DNA from: an uncultured Allobosea sp.
Lineage (GTDB): Bacteria; Pseudomonadota; Alphaproteobacteria; Rhizobiales; Beijerinckiaceae
Direction: 5' to 3'
DNA length: 64,000 nt
NCBI RefSeq assembly: GCF_945957345.1
Contig: NZ_CAMFKW010000016.1
Span: forward strand, 33,284 to 97,283
Below, piece after piece: positions 36,538 to 45,235 of the stretch (position 1 is the first letter of the stretch; every line of letters begins with the position of its first letter). Below the pieces are notes generated by a model that worked only from the letters and a program-made list of their open reading frames with translations, did no database searches and was not told the DNA's origin. The position numbers and the translations under genes were made by a program.

Positions 36538-37779
36538 ATGACCGGCTGGACCCTCAACGCGACGCAGATCGCGGCAATCGCAATTTTCCTCGCGACCTAT
36601 GTCGCCATTGCGGTCGGCCGGCTGCCGGGCTTGCGCGTCGACCGGGCGGGAGCGGCGCTGATTGGCGCGGCTCTCATGGTCGGCTGCGGTGTACTCTCGC
36701 TGGAAGATGCCTATCGGGCGATCGACCTGGATACCATCACGCTCCTGCTCGGCATGATGATCGTCGTCGCCAATCTCCGGCTCTCGGGCTTCTTCCGGAT
36801 GGTAACCGGATGGGCCGCAGGCCGGGCGCGGCACCCGGCGCTGCTGCTATCGGTCGTGGTGATCACGACTGGCGTGCTCTCCGCCTTCCTCGTCAACGAT
36901 GCGATCTGCCTGGTGATGGCGCCGATCGTCATCACGCTGACCCGCGCGCTCGACCGCAACCCTGTGCCCTATCTCATCGCGGTGGCGCTCGCGTCCAACG
37001 TCGGCTCGACGGCAACGATCACCGGCAATCCTCAGAACATGATCATCGGCAATCTCTCAGGCATCTCCTACGGTGCCTTCACCGGCGCGCTGCTGCCGAT
37101 AGCGGCACTGGGCCTGCTGGTGACGATCCTGCTCGTGCTCGTGCTCAATCCGCGCGAGTACATGACGCGGCAGGCGCTGCGCAGCGTCACCGTCCCCGCC
37201 CATTATCACGGCTGGCTCGCAACGAAGGCGGCGCTGGCCTCGGTGGCGATGATCGCCCTGTTCTTTCTCGGCCAGCCGGTGGCGAAGGTCGCGATCTGCG
37301 CGGCAGCGCTCCTGCTGCTCACCCGCAGGATCGAGCCGCGCAAGGTCTATGCCGAGATCGATGGACCGCTCCTGCTGATGTTTGCAGGTCTCTTCGTCGT
37401 CGTCCGGGGTCTCGAACACGCTGTGTTGACGCCTGACCTGCTGACCCAGGCCGCCCGCCTCGATCTCGGCAATGTGGCTATCCTAACGGGCGTCACCGCT
37501 ATCCTGTCCAACCTCGTCAGCAACGTGCCGGCGGTTCTGGTGCTGAAGCCTTTCGTCGAGCACCTGCACGATCCGCAGCGCGCCTGGCTCGTCGTGGCGA
37601 TGGCCTCCACGCTCGCAGGCAATTTCACGCTGCTGGGTTCCGTCGCCAATCTCATCGTCGCCGAGCGCGCCGCCAAGGATGGCATCACCGTCGATTTCTG
37701 GACCTATTTCAAGGTCGGCGCGCCACTGACGATCGCCACGTTGGCAGTTGGTGTCCTCGTCCTCTCCCAATCTTCGTAA
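36538..37779 (+). CDS. ArsB/CitM/NhaD-type ion permease
   Basis: 413 residues with about eleven hydrophobic segments. Family motifs are SAFLVNDAICLVMAP, NVGSTATITGNPQNM (about residues 153-167) and, in the second half, the related SNLVSNVPAVLV and GNFTLLGSVANLI. These repeated loops mark the ion transporter superfamily that carries citrate, dicarboxylates, arsenite or sodium/proton. It is probably co-transcribed with the MFS gene upstream. Confidence 0.85.
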   Translation: MTGWTLNATQIAAIAIFLATYVAIAVGRLPGLRVDRAGAALIGAALMVGCGVLSLEDAYRAIDLDTITLLLGMMIVVANLRLSGFFRMVTGWAAGRARHPALLLSVVVITTGVLSAFLVNDAICLVMAPIVITLTRALDRNPVPYLIAVALASNVGSTATITGNPQNMIIGNLSGISYGAFTGALLPIAALGLLVTILLVLVLNPREYMTRQALRSVTVPAHYHGWLATKAALASVAMIALFFLGQPVAKVAICAAALLLLTRRIEPRKVYAEIDGPLLLMFAGLFVVVRGLEHAVLTPDLLTQAARLDLGNVAILTGVTAILSNLVSNVPAVLVLKPFVEHLHDPQRAWLVVAMASTLAGNFTLLGSVANLIVAERAAKDGITVDFWTYFKVGAPLTIATLAVGVLVLSQSS

Positions 37780-37794
37780 GCGGCCGATTTTCAC

Positions 37795-38073
37795 ATGAGT
37801 CATCGAGAGTTTCAGATTCAGCTGCGGCGAGACCTCGTCAGGGCGGCCAAACCAATTTGCGAAATCACGATAAGGTGTCCCGCCACAGGACTTCCCGTGG
37901 GGACAAGCGAGACAACAACAAGACTGCCAAACCAGCATGCGCGAGCCAAGCGAACTTTGCGGAGCTGCCCTGCATGCGGTGAATCACATGATTGGACTTC
38001 ACGCGATGCGTGGCTGATCGAATTGGTTGCGGAAGTCGTAGCCGATAACAAGCGCGATCCGGTATTGATCTAA
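37795..38073 (+). CDS. Small zinc-ribbon-like protein
   Basis: 92 residues. The core CPATGLPVGT ... CPACGESHDW ... DAWL (about residues 28-75) fits a small conserved family of alphaproteobacterial proteins with one Cys-Cys/Cys-Cys type metal site. Only C28 and the CPAC pair are evident as ligands, so the site may be incomplete. The start at 37795 is the first ATG; it lies 15 bases behind the ion-permease stop. Function unknown. Confidence 0.55.
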   Translation: MSHREFQIQLRRDLVRAAKPICEITIRCPATGLPVGTSETTTRLPNQHARAKRTLRSCPACGESHDWTSRDAWLIELVAEVVADNKRDPVLI

Positions 38074-38216
38074 TGAGACGGATTGTCGGACCCAGCCACA
38101 GTTCCCACCGCTCCGTTGTGATCTTTGAGGCAGCGCCACGAAGTCGAGCGCAATGCGCCAGGTGCGGGCATTGGGATTCCACCCGGCAGCGGGCGTCAAC
38201 ACATGCAGAGTGCTGA
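38073..38216 (+). CDS. Possible 47-residue protein with CxxC motif
   Basis: A short open frame begins in a TAATG overlap with the preceding stop and contains CARCGHW near residues 28-34. The DNA coding for this motif recurs exactly at 62208 (see the repeat feature). It could be a translationally coupled small protein or a gene remnant. There is no independent support for expression. Confidence 0.25.
   Translation: MRRIVGPSHSSHRSVVIFEAAPRSRAQCARCGHWDSTRQRASTHAEC
38152..38176. repeat. 25-base exact repeat, copy 1
   Basis: Twenty-five bases beginning AATGCGCCAGGTGCGG and ending CATTGGGA are identical to positions 62208-62232, in the same orientation and 24 kb away. Weaker similarity continues for some 20 bases downstream (CCCGG and GCGG in register). 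Both copies are in non-coding or degraded surroundings. Confidence 0.75.
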
Positions 38217-38330
38217 CGCGTCGCCGTCGCGAGGCGATTTCATTTTCCAAAAGCGAGTTGAAGACGAACGGTACGATTCTGGCTGATGCTGGTCAGGCAT
38301 ATCAGCAGCCTCACCAGCGCCTCTGCTCCG

Positions 38331-40085
38331 CTAGAAATAGCGCACATCCTCCGCATCGATGCTGAGCGGATCGCGCCCGCGCTTGTTCAACCAGGAATAA
38401 ACCGGCGGCACCCGGTCCGCGATCGATTCGATGTGTATGTCGATCAGGCACGGCCCTTCTGAATAGGCGAACGCGCTTGTCAGTGCGGCATCGAGTTCCT
38501 CGGAATTCGTCGCCGTCCAGGCCTTCACGTCGAAGGCCTCGGCGATCGCCTGGCCACGCGGCGGCGTGAAATCGACGCCGAAGCACTGGTTATGGCCCTT
38601 CAGCCGGTGGAGGCCCTTGATCCAGCCGAAAGTGCCGTTGTTGAACAGCAGCAGGATGGCGGGCACCTGCAGACGGACGAGCGTTTCCAATTCGCCGACC
38701 GACATGCCGAAGGAGCCATCCCCGAACATGCCGATGGGCCGCCGCTCCCTGTCCGCGAACCAGGCGCCGACGGTGGCGGGCAGCGCCGAACCGAGGCCGC
38801 CGAACGCGCGCGGGATCGCGAAGCGCGTCCTGCGATCCCTGAGCTTGAGAAACCGCGTCATATGGGGTGTCGGAGTGCCGGCATCCGAATAGATGAAAGC
38901 CGGCTTGCCATAGAGTTCCAGCGCCTCGTTGAAGCAGCGAACGGCGCGCTCCGGACGAAGCGGCGTGGCTTCCGAGCTCAACAGGGTTTCGGCATTCGCC
39001 CAGAAATTTGCGCGCAGATCGTTGAGTTCGTCGACCCATCCCTGCGTCCTGCCGGCATCGACCTCGGCAGGAACCAGATCGATCAGCCGCTCCAGGACGA
39101 GGCCGGCGTCGCCCTGGACCGAGACGACGTTCTCGTAGTTGTTCGCCATGACCTCCGGGTCGATATCGATCTGGGCGACGCGCTTGTTCAGCGTGATCTT
39201 CGGGAAGGTCCAGCCGATCGTCACGACCGAGCCCATGCGCGAGCCGATGAAGAGCACGAAATCGGCATGTTCCAGCGCCCAGTTGGCATGGGGGTGGAAG
39301 CCGTTATCGCCGATGACGCCGACCGCAAGGCGGTGGTCGTCCGGCATGGTGCCCTGCCCCGTCATCGTCGTGCAGACCGGTACGTTCAGCCGCTCCGCCA
39401 GCTCCGTCACCTGCGGGCCGGCGCAAGAGCGATTGACCCCGCCCCCCGAGACGATCAGCGGGCGCTTGCTCGCGGTCAGCAAGGACATGATCGTGTCGAG
39501 CTTCCCCGGGGGAGGCAGCGTCGGATATGCCGGAAATTCGAGGCACTCGCTCTCGACATGCAAGGAGATCCGGTCCGGATCGACCTCCGCCAGCAGCATG
39601 TCCTCGGGGATCTGCAGGTGGACCGCGCCCGGCTTGCCGGAGCAGGCGACGCGGAACGCACGGCGGATGATCTCCGGCAGCTTCTCGGCCGATTTCACCT
39701 GCACCGACATCTTGGTGACCGGCTCGAACAGGCGCGCGCAGTCAAGCTCAGTCAGGACGCCGCGCCCTTCGCCAGGCAAGGGGATGTCGATCGTCAGCAG
39801 GATGACGGGGACCGAGGAACCGTTGGATTCGGCGACGGGCGGCAGCGAATACATCGCGCCCGCGCCCGACGGGCATTCGAAGACGCCGGGCTTCCTGGTG
39901 AAGCGGCCATAGGCATCGGCCATATAGCCGGCAGAGCGCTCGTCGCGCGCCATGACATGGCGAATGCGGCCTTCCCGCAATTGCAGGGCCTCGTAGAACG
40001 GCACGTTCGTGTCGCCGGGAACGCCGAATACGACTTCGACGCCGTAGCCGATCAGCATCTCGACCAGGATATCTGCACCACGCAT
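38331..40085 (-). CDS. Thiamine-diphosphate-dependent enzyme (acetolactate synthase/decarboxylase superfamily)
   Basis: 584 residues from the ATG at 40085, behind CAGGAG. The catalytic glutamate is E49 (ARDERSAGYMADAYGR). The central domain spans roughly 190-330. The ThDP motif is GDG (455-457) with the partner NN about 27 residues later (LLFNNGTFGW). Members decarboxylate 2-keto acids or ligate them; the sequence does not show which. It is the last gene of an operon with an amino-acid importer, a racemase-type enzyme and an FAD amine oxidoreductase. A 2-keto acid from amino-acid oxidation is therefore the likely substrate. Confidence 0.87.
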   Translation of the reverse strand: MRGADILVEMLIGYGVEVVFGVPGDTNVPFYEALQLREGRIRHVMARDERSAGYMADAYGRFTRKPGVFECPSGAGAMYSLPPVAESNGSSVPVILLTIDIPLPGEGRGVLTELDCARLFEPVTKMSVQVKSAEKLPEIIRRAFRVACSGKPGAVHLQIPEDMLLAEVDPDRISLHVESECLEFPAYPTLPPPGKLDTIMSLLTASKRPLIVSGGGVNRSCAGPQVTELAERLNVPVCTTMTGQGTMPDDHRLAVGVIGDNGFHPHANWALEHADFVLFIGSRMGSVVTIGWTFPKITLNKRVAQIDIDPEVMANNYENVVSVQGDAGLVLERLIDLVPAEVDAGRTQGWVDELNDLRANFWANAETLLSSEATPLRPERAVRCFNEALELYGKPAFIYSDAGTPTPHMTRFLKLRDRRTRFAIPRAFGGLGSALPATVGAWFADRERRPIGMFGDGSFGMSVGELETLVRLQVPAILLLFNNGTFGWIKGLHRLKGHNQCFGVDFTPPRGQAIAEAFDVKAWTATNSEELDAALTSAFAYSEGPCLIDIHIESIADRVPPVYSWLNKRGRDPLSIDAEDVRYF

Positions 40086-40188
40086 TGTCTCGTCTCCTGA
40101 AAAGCAAGGGGATTGGGCCGATCGGCGCGATGGCGGCATCGGCAATGCCGGAGCGACCGGCAGGGACCGAGCCGCTATTCGCAGGCGC

Positions 40189-41469
40189 TCACGCCTGAAG
40201 CCGGAAGCGACGCGGCGAAAACACCGCGATATCAGGCGCATCCGGCAGGCCGGCGACATGCTGGGCGACGATGCGCCCCGTCGCCGGCCCTGCGGCGAAG
40301 CCGACATGGCCGTGTCCGAACGCGTAGAAGATGTCGGGCGAGCAGGATGAGCGGCCAATGACCGGCAGGCCGTCAGGCGTCGATGGCCGATGGCCCATCC
40401 ATCGGTCGACCGACTTCTCCTGAGTGCCGGCGAGCGCAGGATAGGTTCCGCGCGCATGTGCCATCAGAATATCGACGCGACTCCAGTTCGGCGGCGCATC
40501 CAGCGATGCCAGCTCGACCTGGCCGGAGAGCCGCAGCCCGGCGGCTGTCGGCGTGTTCGCCATCTTGCCGTCGCTTGGCATCACCGGATGGCGCGGGCCA
40601 CCGGTGCCCAGGGCGATGACGCCATGATAGCCCCGCTCGCTTTCCAGCGGGATGCGATCGCCCCCCGAGTGCGCGAGGCGCTTCGACCAGGCCCCAGCCG
40701 CTATAACGACCCGGTCGCAGGCGATCACGCCGCTATCGGTGCGTACGCCGCGGACGCGTGTTCCGTCGCGGAGAATCTCGCGCGCCGTCGCCCTGACGAC
40801 CTCGGCGCCATGGGCACGCGCCGCCGCCACGATCGCCGCGATATAGGCGGCCGGGTCGATGCAATGCGCGCCGTCCTCGGCCAGGACGCCGAAGGTGTAG
40901 CGCTTGTCGAGATCGGGCTCCCGTGCGGCCAAGGCCCCCGCGTCGAGCTCGCGCCATCGCAGCCCGGTCATACGTCGCAGATGCCAGGACAGGCCTTCCG
41001 CCTCGAAGGCCCGCCTGTCGGGATAGGCATAGAGCAGTCCTTCGCGCCGGATCAGGTCGGGCGTGCCGATCTCGCGGCTCAATGCTTGATGGCGTTCTGG
41101 ACTGTCGTGGAGCAGCCGGCTCAGCGCTCTGGCCGTCGCCTCGACGCGCGGCACGGACGAGCCTGCCCGGAGGAAGCGCAGCAGCCACGGTACGAGCCGC
41201 GGGAAATGACGCCACCGGATGACGAGCGGGCCATGCGGATTGAGCAGATATCCCGGGACCTTCTTCCACAAGCCGGGCATCGACATCGGCACGACCGAAG
41301 CCGGGCTGATCCAGCAGCCATGGCCATAGCTGGCGGATTGCCGCCCCGCCGGCTCGCCACTGTCCATCAAGGTGACGGCATGGCCCGCGCGCGCCAGTTC
41401 CAGCGCGCAACAGGCACCGACGATGCCGCTGCCGATGATGACACAATGCGTTGGAGCGACGCCGGGCAT
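40189..41469 (-). CDS. FAD-dependent D-amino acid dehydrogenase-like oxidoreductase (DadA/DAO family)
   Basis: 426 residues behind GGGAGGAAG. The dinucleotide-binding motif is GSGIVG (13-18), followed by an acidic ribose-binding residue in LMDSGEP. The C-terminal FAD contact GHGHVGFAAGPATGRIV is present, as is the DadA-like MGHRPSTPDGLPVIG. It probably oxidises a D-amino acid or cyclic imino acid to the keto or imine form, passing electrons to the respiratory chain. It lies next to a racemase-type enzyme gene, which could supply the D-isomer. Confidence 0.88.
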   Translation of the reverse strand: MPGVAPTHCVIIGSGIVGACCALELARAGHAVTLMDSGEPAGRQSASYGHGCWISPASVVPMSMPGLWKKVPGYLLNPHGPLVIRWRHFPRLVPWLLRFLRAGSSVPRVEATARALSRLLHDSPERHQALSREIGTPDLIRREGLLYAYPDRRAFEAEGLSWHLRRMTGLRWRELDAGALAAREPDLDKRYTFGVLAEDGAHCIDPAAYIAAIVAAARAHGAEVVRATAREILRDGTRVRGVRTDSGVIACDRVVIAAGAWSKRLAHSGGDRIPLESERGYHGVIALGTGGPRHPVMPSDGKMANTPTAAGLRLSGQVELASLDAPPNWSRVDILMAHARGTYPALAGTQEKSVDRWMGHRPSTPDGLPVIGRSSCSPDIFYAFGHGHVGFAAGPATGRIVAQHVAGLPDAPDIAVFSPRRFRLQA

Positions 41470-41568
41470 GAGCCGCTTCCTCCCAGTCTTCAGGCAATAG
41501 CTCTCTTCTCCGCTCGCGACGAAGGCCGCGAGCGGTTGGGACGAGCCGTGATGGATTTCAGTCGAGCG

Positions 41569-42690
41569 TCAGCGTTCCGCGAGAACGCGTGCGTTCGATC
41601 TCAGCGATCTCTCGGACACGCGAATCCCCAGGCCAGGGCCGTCCGGAACGACGACCTCGCCATCGCGGTTCGCGATCTTCTCCTCCAGCACGTCCTCGGT
41701 GAGAACGTGATGCGGCATGTAGAATTCGCAGCCGAGCGAGATGCCCGGCGTGGCAGCGATGAACTGCGTGCCGGCGGCCAGCGCGATGCCGCCTTCGTAG
41801 AGCGTACCGCCATAGCCGGGCAGGCTCGCGAGATCGGCCAATGCCATCAGCGCCTGCGCGTTGAGCATTCCGCCCGCCTTCATGAGCTTGACCGAGATGG
41901 CATCCGCCGCCTGCAACCTGATCACCTCCTGCAGGTCGCGCATGTCGAAGCAGCTTTCGTCGGCGAGGATTGGCGTATCGAGATCCGCAGCGAAGGAGGC
42001 CATCGCCGTCAGGCAATCCCGCGGCACCGGCTGCTCGATGAAGGTCGGCTTGAACTGGTCGACGTCGCGCAGCTTCTTGATCGCGCCGAACGGCTGGAGC
42101 GCCTGATTGTAGTCGATGCGAAGGTCGATCGTGTCGCCGAAGGCATTTCGCATGGCTTCGAGATGTGCCACGTCCTCCTGATGGCTCTTCACGCCGGTCT
42201 TGACCTTGAAGATGCGGTTGCCCTTCGGGACCATCTCCTCCATCCGGCGCATGTCCGCGTCGAAATCCGGGTCCGCGATCGAGAAGGACAGCGGGATCGT
42301 GTCGCGAACGCGCCCGCCGAGCAGGGTGGCGATCGAGAGGCCCGACGCCTGGCCCAGGATGTCGAGCATCGCGGTTTCGACCGCGAGCTTGGCCTCGCCA
42401 TGGCCGACGAGCGCCTTCTTCATCTGCAAGGTTAGCGCGCGGATGCGGTCGACCCGCGCGCCGATGACGAGCGGACGCAGATAGATGTCGAGGGCGGCGA
42501 GCGCGGCCTCCGCCGTGCCGGTGAACACCTCCCAGGGCGCGGCCTCGCCCCAGCCGACGATCCCCGAAGACGAGGTCAGCTCGAGCAGCACGCGCTTGAC
42601 CGTGCCCTTGACGTCGCCGACGCCCTGTTGCCGCTGCATCTTGATCGGGCTTTCGATCAGGAAGATGCGCAGGTTTGTGATGGTTTCCAT
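41569..42690 (-). CDS. Muconate cycloisomerase-type enolase superfamily enzyme (racemase/epimerase candidate)
   Basis: 373 residues. The full MLE-subgroup set is visible: K162-x-K164 (FKVKTG), metal ligands D193, E219 and D244, and the second-side lysine K268 in SVKLMKAGG. Lysines on both sides of the active site are typical of cycloisomerases and of amino-acid or dipeptide epimerases and betaine racemases. With an amino-acid importer on one side and a DadA-like gene on the other, racemisation of an amino-acid derivative is the best guess. Confidence 0.87.
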   Translation of the reverse strand: METITNLRIFLIESPIKMQRQQGVGDVKGTVKRVLLELTSSSGIVGWGEAAPWEVFTGTAEAALAALDIYLRPLVIGARVDRIRALTLQMKKALVGHGEAKLAVETAMLDILGQASGLSIATLLGGRVRDTIPLSFSIADPDFDADMRRMEEMVPKGNRIFKVKTGVKSHQEDVAHLEAMRNAFGDTIDLRIDYNQALQPFGAIKKLRDVDQFKPTFIEQPVPRDCLTAMASFAADLDTPILADESCFDMRDLQEVIRLQAADAISVKLMKAGGMLNAQALMALADLASLPGYGGTLYEGGIALAAGTQFIAATPGISLGCEFYMPHHVLTEDVLEEKIANRDGEVVVPDGPGLGIRVSERSLRSNARVLAER

Positions 42691-42712
42691 CGTCTCAAGC
42701 TCTTCTGCAGAC

Positions 42713-43486
42713 CTAGTGCGTCACTTTGTGGAAATGGCTGAGGAAGGTGCGGGTCGCGTCCATGCGGGGGGTGTCGATCACCTCCCGCGCCGGCCCTTCC
42801 TCGACGACATAGCCGTCGCGCATGAAGACCACGCGGTCCGCGACATCGCGCGCGAAGGGGATCTCATGGGTGACGATGACCATCGTCATGCCGTCTGCGG
42901 CAAGCTTCTGGATCGCCTGCAGCACTTCGCCGACCAGCTCCGGATCGAGGGCCGAGGTCGCCTCGTCGAACAGCATGACCTCGGGCTCCATGGCCAGCGC
43001 GCGGGCGATCGCCACGCGCTGCTTCTGGCCGCCCGACAGGGTGTCGGGCATTTGAGCGGCACGGTCCGCAAGCCCGACCTTCTCGAGATGCGCCATGGCC
43101 TGGTCGATCGCGGTCTTCCGGTCCAGCCCCTTCACGTGGATCGGCGCCTCGATGACGTTGCCGAGGACCGACATGTGCGGAAACAGGTTGAAGCTCTGGA
43201 ACACCATCCCGGTGCGGGAGCGGAACGCCGCGAGCGGCTTCGCCTTCGGCTGTTCCACGGACTGGCCGAACCGGAAGGTGGTCTCACCGACGCGGATGGT
43301 GCCGTCATCCGGCTGCACGAGCAGGTTCATGCACCGCAACAGCGTGGACTTGCCGGAGCCCGACGGCCCGAGCAAAGCGACGACGCCGCCTTGCTCGACC
43401 TGAAGATTGATGTCCTTGAGGACTTCGAGCTGGCCGAAGCGCTTCCGCAGCCGCGCGACCTCGATCATTGGTGCTTTCGGCGTCAT
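42713..43486 (-). CDS. Polar amino-acid ABC transporter ATP-binding protein (GlnQ type)
   Basis: 257 residues. Walker A is GPSGSGKST, the signature [15 protein letters not shown], Walker [13 protein letters not shown], and the H-loop VTHEIPFA. Start overlaps the permease stop (ATGA). It is a close paralogue of the ATPase encoded at 48090. Confidence 0.93.
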   Translation of the reverse strand: MTPKAPMIEVARLRKRFGQLEVLKDINLQVEQGGVVALLGPSGSGKSTLLRCMNLLVQPDDGTIRVGETTFRFGQSVEQPKAKPLAAFRSRTGMVFQSFNLFPHMSVLGNVIEAPIHVKGLDRKTAIDQAMAHLEKVGLADRAAQMPDTLSGGQKQRVAIARALAMEPEVMLFDEATSALDPELVGEVLQAIQKLAADGMTMVIVTHEIPFARDVADRVVFMRDGYVVEEGPAREVIDTPRMDATRTFLSHFHKVTH

Positions 43487-44151
43487 CGGGCAGCTCCCAG
43501 GCGCCGTTCGCGGCTGCGCACATAGAGCGTCAGCGGGAAAAGGATTGCGAAATAGGCGACGGCCACGGCCGTATAGGTTTCCAGCGGGCGGAAGCTGTCA
43601 TGCGCGGCGATCTGGCCCTGGTAGACCAGGTCGGGGACCGCCAGGACGGACACCAGCGAGGTGTTCTTGAACTGGAGGATCGACTGGTTCATCAGCGCCG
43701 GCAGCATGCGACGCAGCGCCTGGGGCAGGATGATGCGGCGCATCGCGAGCCCTGGCGTCATGCCCAGAGCGGAAGCCGCCTCGGACTGGCCGGCATCGAT
43801 CGAGACGATGCCGCCGCGGATGATCTCGGCGTAGAACGAGCCGCCATAGCAGGATAAGGCGAGAAGAGAGGCCGAGATCGGAGTCATTTCGATGCCCGCG
43901 ATCAACGGCAGCGCGTAGTAGCACCAGATGAGCTGCACCAGCACGGGCGTGCAGCGGAAGATCTCGATGAAGCCGAGCGCGAACCCGCGCAGGAACCTGA
44001 AACGCGACAGAAGGCAGATCGCCGCGGTCATGCCGATGGTCAGGCCGCCGGCGATGGTCGCCGCCGTGAAAGCCACGGTCACACCCAGACCCTGCAGGAA
44101 CAACCAGCGGTAGCCCCACAGGATCGAAAAATCCCATTCATACATGGTCAT
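43483..44151 (-). CDS. Polar amino-acid ABC transporter permease (HisM/GlnP type)
   Basis: 222 residues from the ATG at 44151; an upstream extension has no support. Five hydrophobic segments and the EAA loop (SEAASALGMTPGLAMRRIIL) are visible. MYEWDFSILWGYRWLFLQG closely matches the permease at 48862, showing that the two systems are paralogous. It probably forms a homodimer, since each system has a single permease gene. Confidence 0.92.
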   Translation of the reverse strand: MTMYEWDFSILWGYRWLFLQGLGVTVAFTAATIAGGLTIGMTAAICLLSRFRFLRGFALGFIEIFRCTPVLVQLIWCYYALPLIAGIEMTPISASLLALSCYGGSFYAEIIRGGIVSIDAGQSEAASALGMTPGLAMRRIILPQALRRMLPALMNQSILQFKNTSLVSVLAVPDLVYQGQIAAHDSFRPLETYTAVAVAYFAILFPLTLYVRSRERRLGAAR

Positions 44152-44177
44152 GAATTCCCGTGACCGAAATCGGGCGT

Positions 44178-44197
44178 GGCGGGGCCGCAGCCCCGCC
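44178..44197 (-). promoter_or_regulatory. Intercistronic stem-loop behind the binding-protein gene
   Basis: Arms GGCGGGGC and GCCCCGCC with a 4-base loop, in the 57-base gap between binding-protein and permease genes (minus-strand transcription). It has no T-tract. It probably stabilises or limits the upstream message. Confidence 0.6.
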
Positions 44198-44208
44198 AAA
44201 CCGGGCGA

Positions 44209-45042
44209 TCAGATTTCGAAACCGGGAGGAAAGTCGCTTTCCTTGACGCCGACAAGTTCCATGTTCTTGACGATGGCCTTCTTGACGAAGCCGCTGTCGC
44301 GCTGCTTGCTGATCCAGCCATCGACGAATTCACGCCAGGACTGGTCCTCCTCGCGCCGGAAGCCGGCGTTCGACGTGGTGAAATCGGCGGGCGTCGGCAT
44401 CACGATATCGCCGAGCGCGGCGTTCTTGGCGCGCAACGAGAGCGACAGGATCAGCACCAGGCACTGCGCATCGACACGCCCGGCCTGCAGGGCCGCGGTC
44501 GCGTCGCTGGCAGTCTTCAACCGGGAGATCTGCGCTTTCGGCGCCAGCCGGGTCACCGCCGCGTCATGCGACGAGCCGGCATCGACGGCGATCCGCATCT
44601 CCGGCTTGTCGAAATCGCTCCAGCTCTTCGCGCCGAGCCCCTTCTTCGTCACCATCGTGAAGGCGTTCTTGAAGACGGGACCGGAGAAATCGATGACCTT
44701 CTGCCGTTCCGGCGTCGGGTTCAGGCCGAAGAAGACGTCGATCTTGTTGGCCTGGAGATCGAGCACCGAGTTGCCCCAGGTCGTTTCCAGGATCGACATC
44801 TTGACCCCGAGATCGTCCGCCAGCTTCTGGCAGATATCGATGTAGAATCCACGCCAGCTGCCGTCCGTCACCATCTTCTGGTAGTAGGGAGCGCCATCGG
44901 CGACGGCAGCGATGCGTAAGGTGCCGGAGGATTTCACTCGCTCGAGCGAGCCGGCGGCGAGAGCGCCCTTGCCGGTATAAAGGCCCGCTGCGGCGGCTAG
45001 CCCGCCCATGCCCACGAGCCTGTTGAATTCGCGCCTGTCCAT
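44209..45042 (-). CDS. Amino-acid ABC transporter substrate-binding protein, family 3
   Basis: 277 residues from the ATG at 45042, preceded by AGAGGGGAAG. The N-terminus MDRREFNRLVGMGGLAAAAG resembles a Tat-type signal without a canonical twin-arginine core hydrophobic context (DRREF). ETTWGNSVLDLQANKIDVFFGLNPTPER is nearly the same as in the paralogue at 49622. Family 3 proteins bind polar amino acids, opines or related compounds. Confidence 0.9.
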   Translation of the reverse strand: MDRREFNRLVGMGGLAAAAGLYTGKGALAAGSLERVKSSGTLRIAAVADGAPYYQKMVTDGSWRGFYIDICQKLADDLGVKMSILETTWGNSVLDLQANKIDVFFGLNPTPERQKVIDFSGPVFKNAFTMVTKKGLGAKSWSDFDKPEMRIAVDAGSSHDAAVTRLAPKAQISRLKTASDATAALQAGRVDAQCLVLILSLSLRAKNAALGDIVMPTPADFTTSNAGFRREEDQSWREFVDGWISKQRDSGFVKKAIVKNMELVGVKESDFPPGFEI

Positions 45043-45235
45043 AGTCTTCCCCTCTGTCGTTCGCTTGCGGCTTCGATTTTGCACGCCTGAGCCGGTCACT
45101 GTCCCCCTCGGATCAGTCGCTCACGCTCGATTTTATGAGCCGCTGGAAGGGAGTTTGAATGAGCCCGGGACGAAACAAAAACGTTGAAAATTTCCTCTAG
45201 AATGACTTTTAATCATGATAACCGCCGGGGTTCTC

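Noticed and set aside
38592..40100. A 502-codon open frame on the plus strand
   Set aside because: Antisense to the ThDP enzyme gene; composition typical of a shadow frame.
38331..40457. N-terminal extension of the ThDP enzyme to 708 residues
   Set aside because: The added 124 residues are arginine-rich and without family similarity, while the ATG at 40085 has a strong AGGAG site at the right distance.
40390..42435. A 681-codon open frame on the plus strand
   Set aside because: Antisense to the DadA-like and MLE-type genes, which have intact catalytic residues and ribosome sites.
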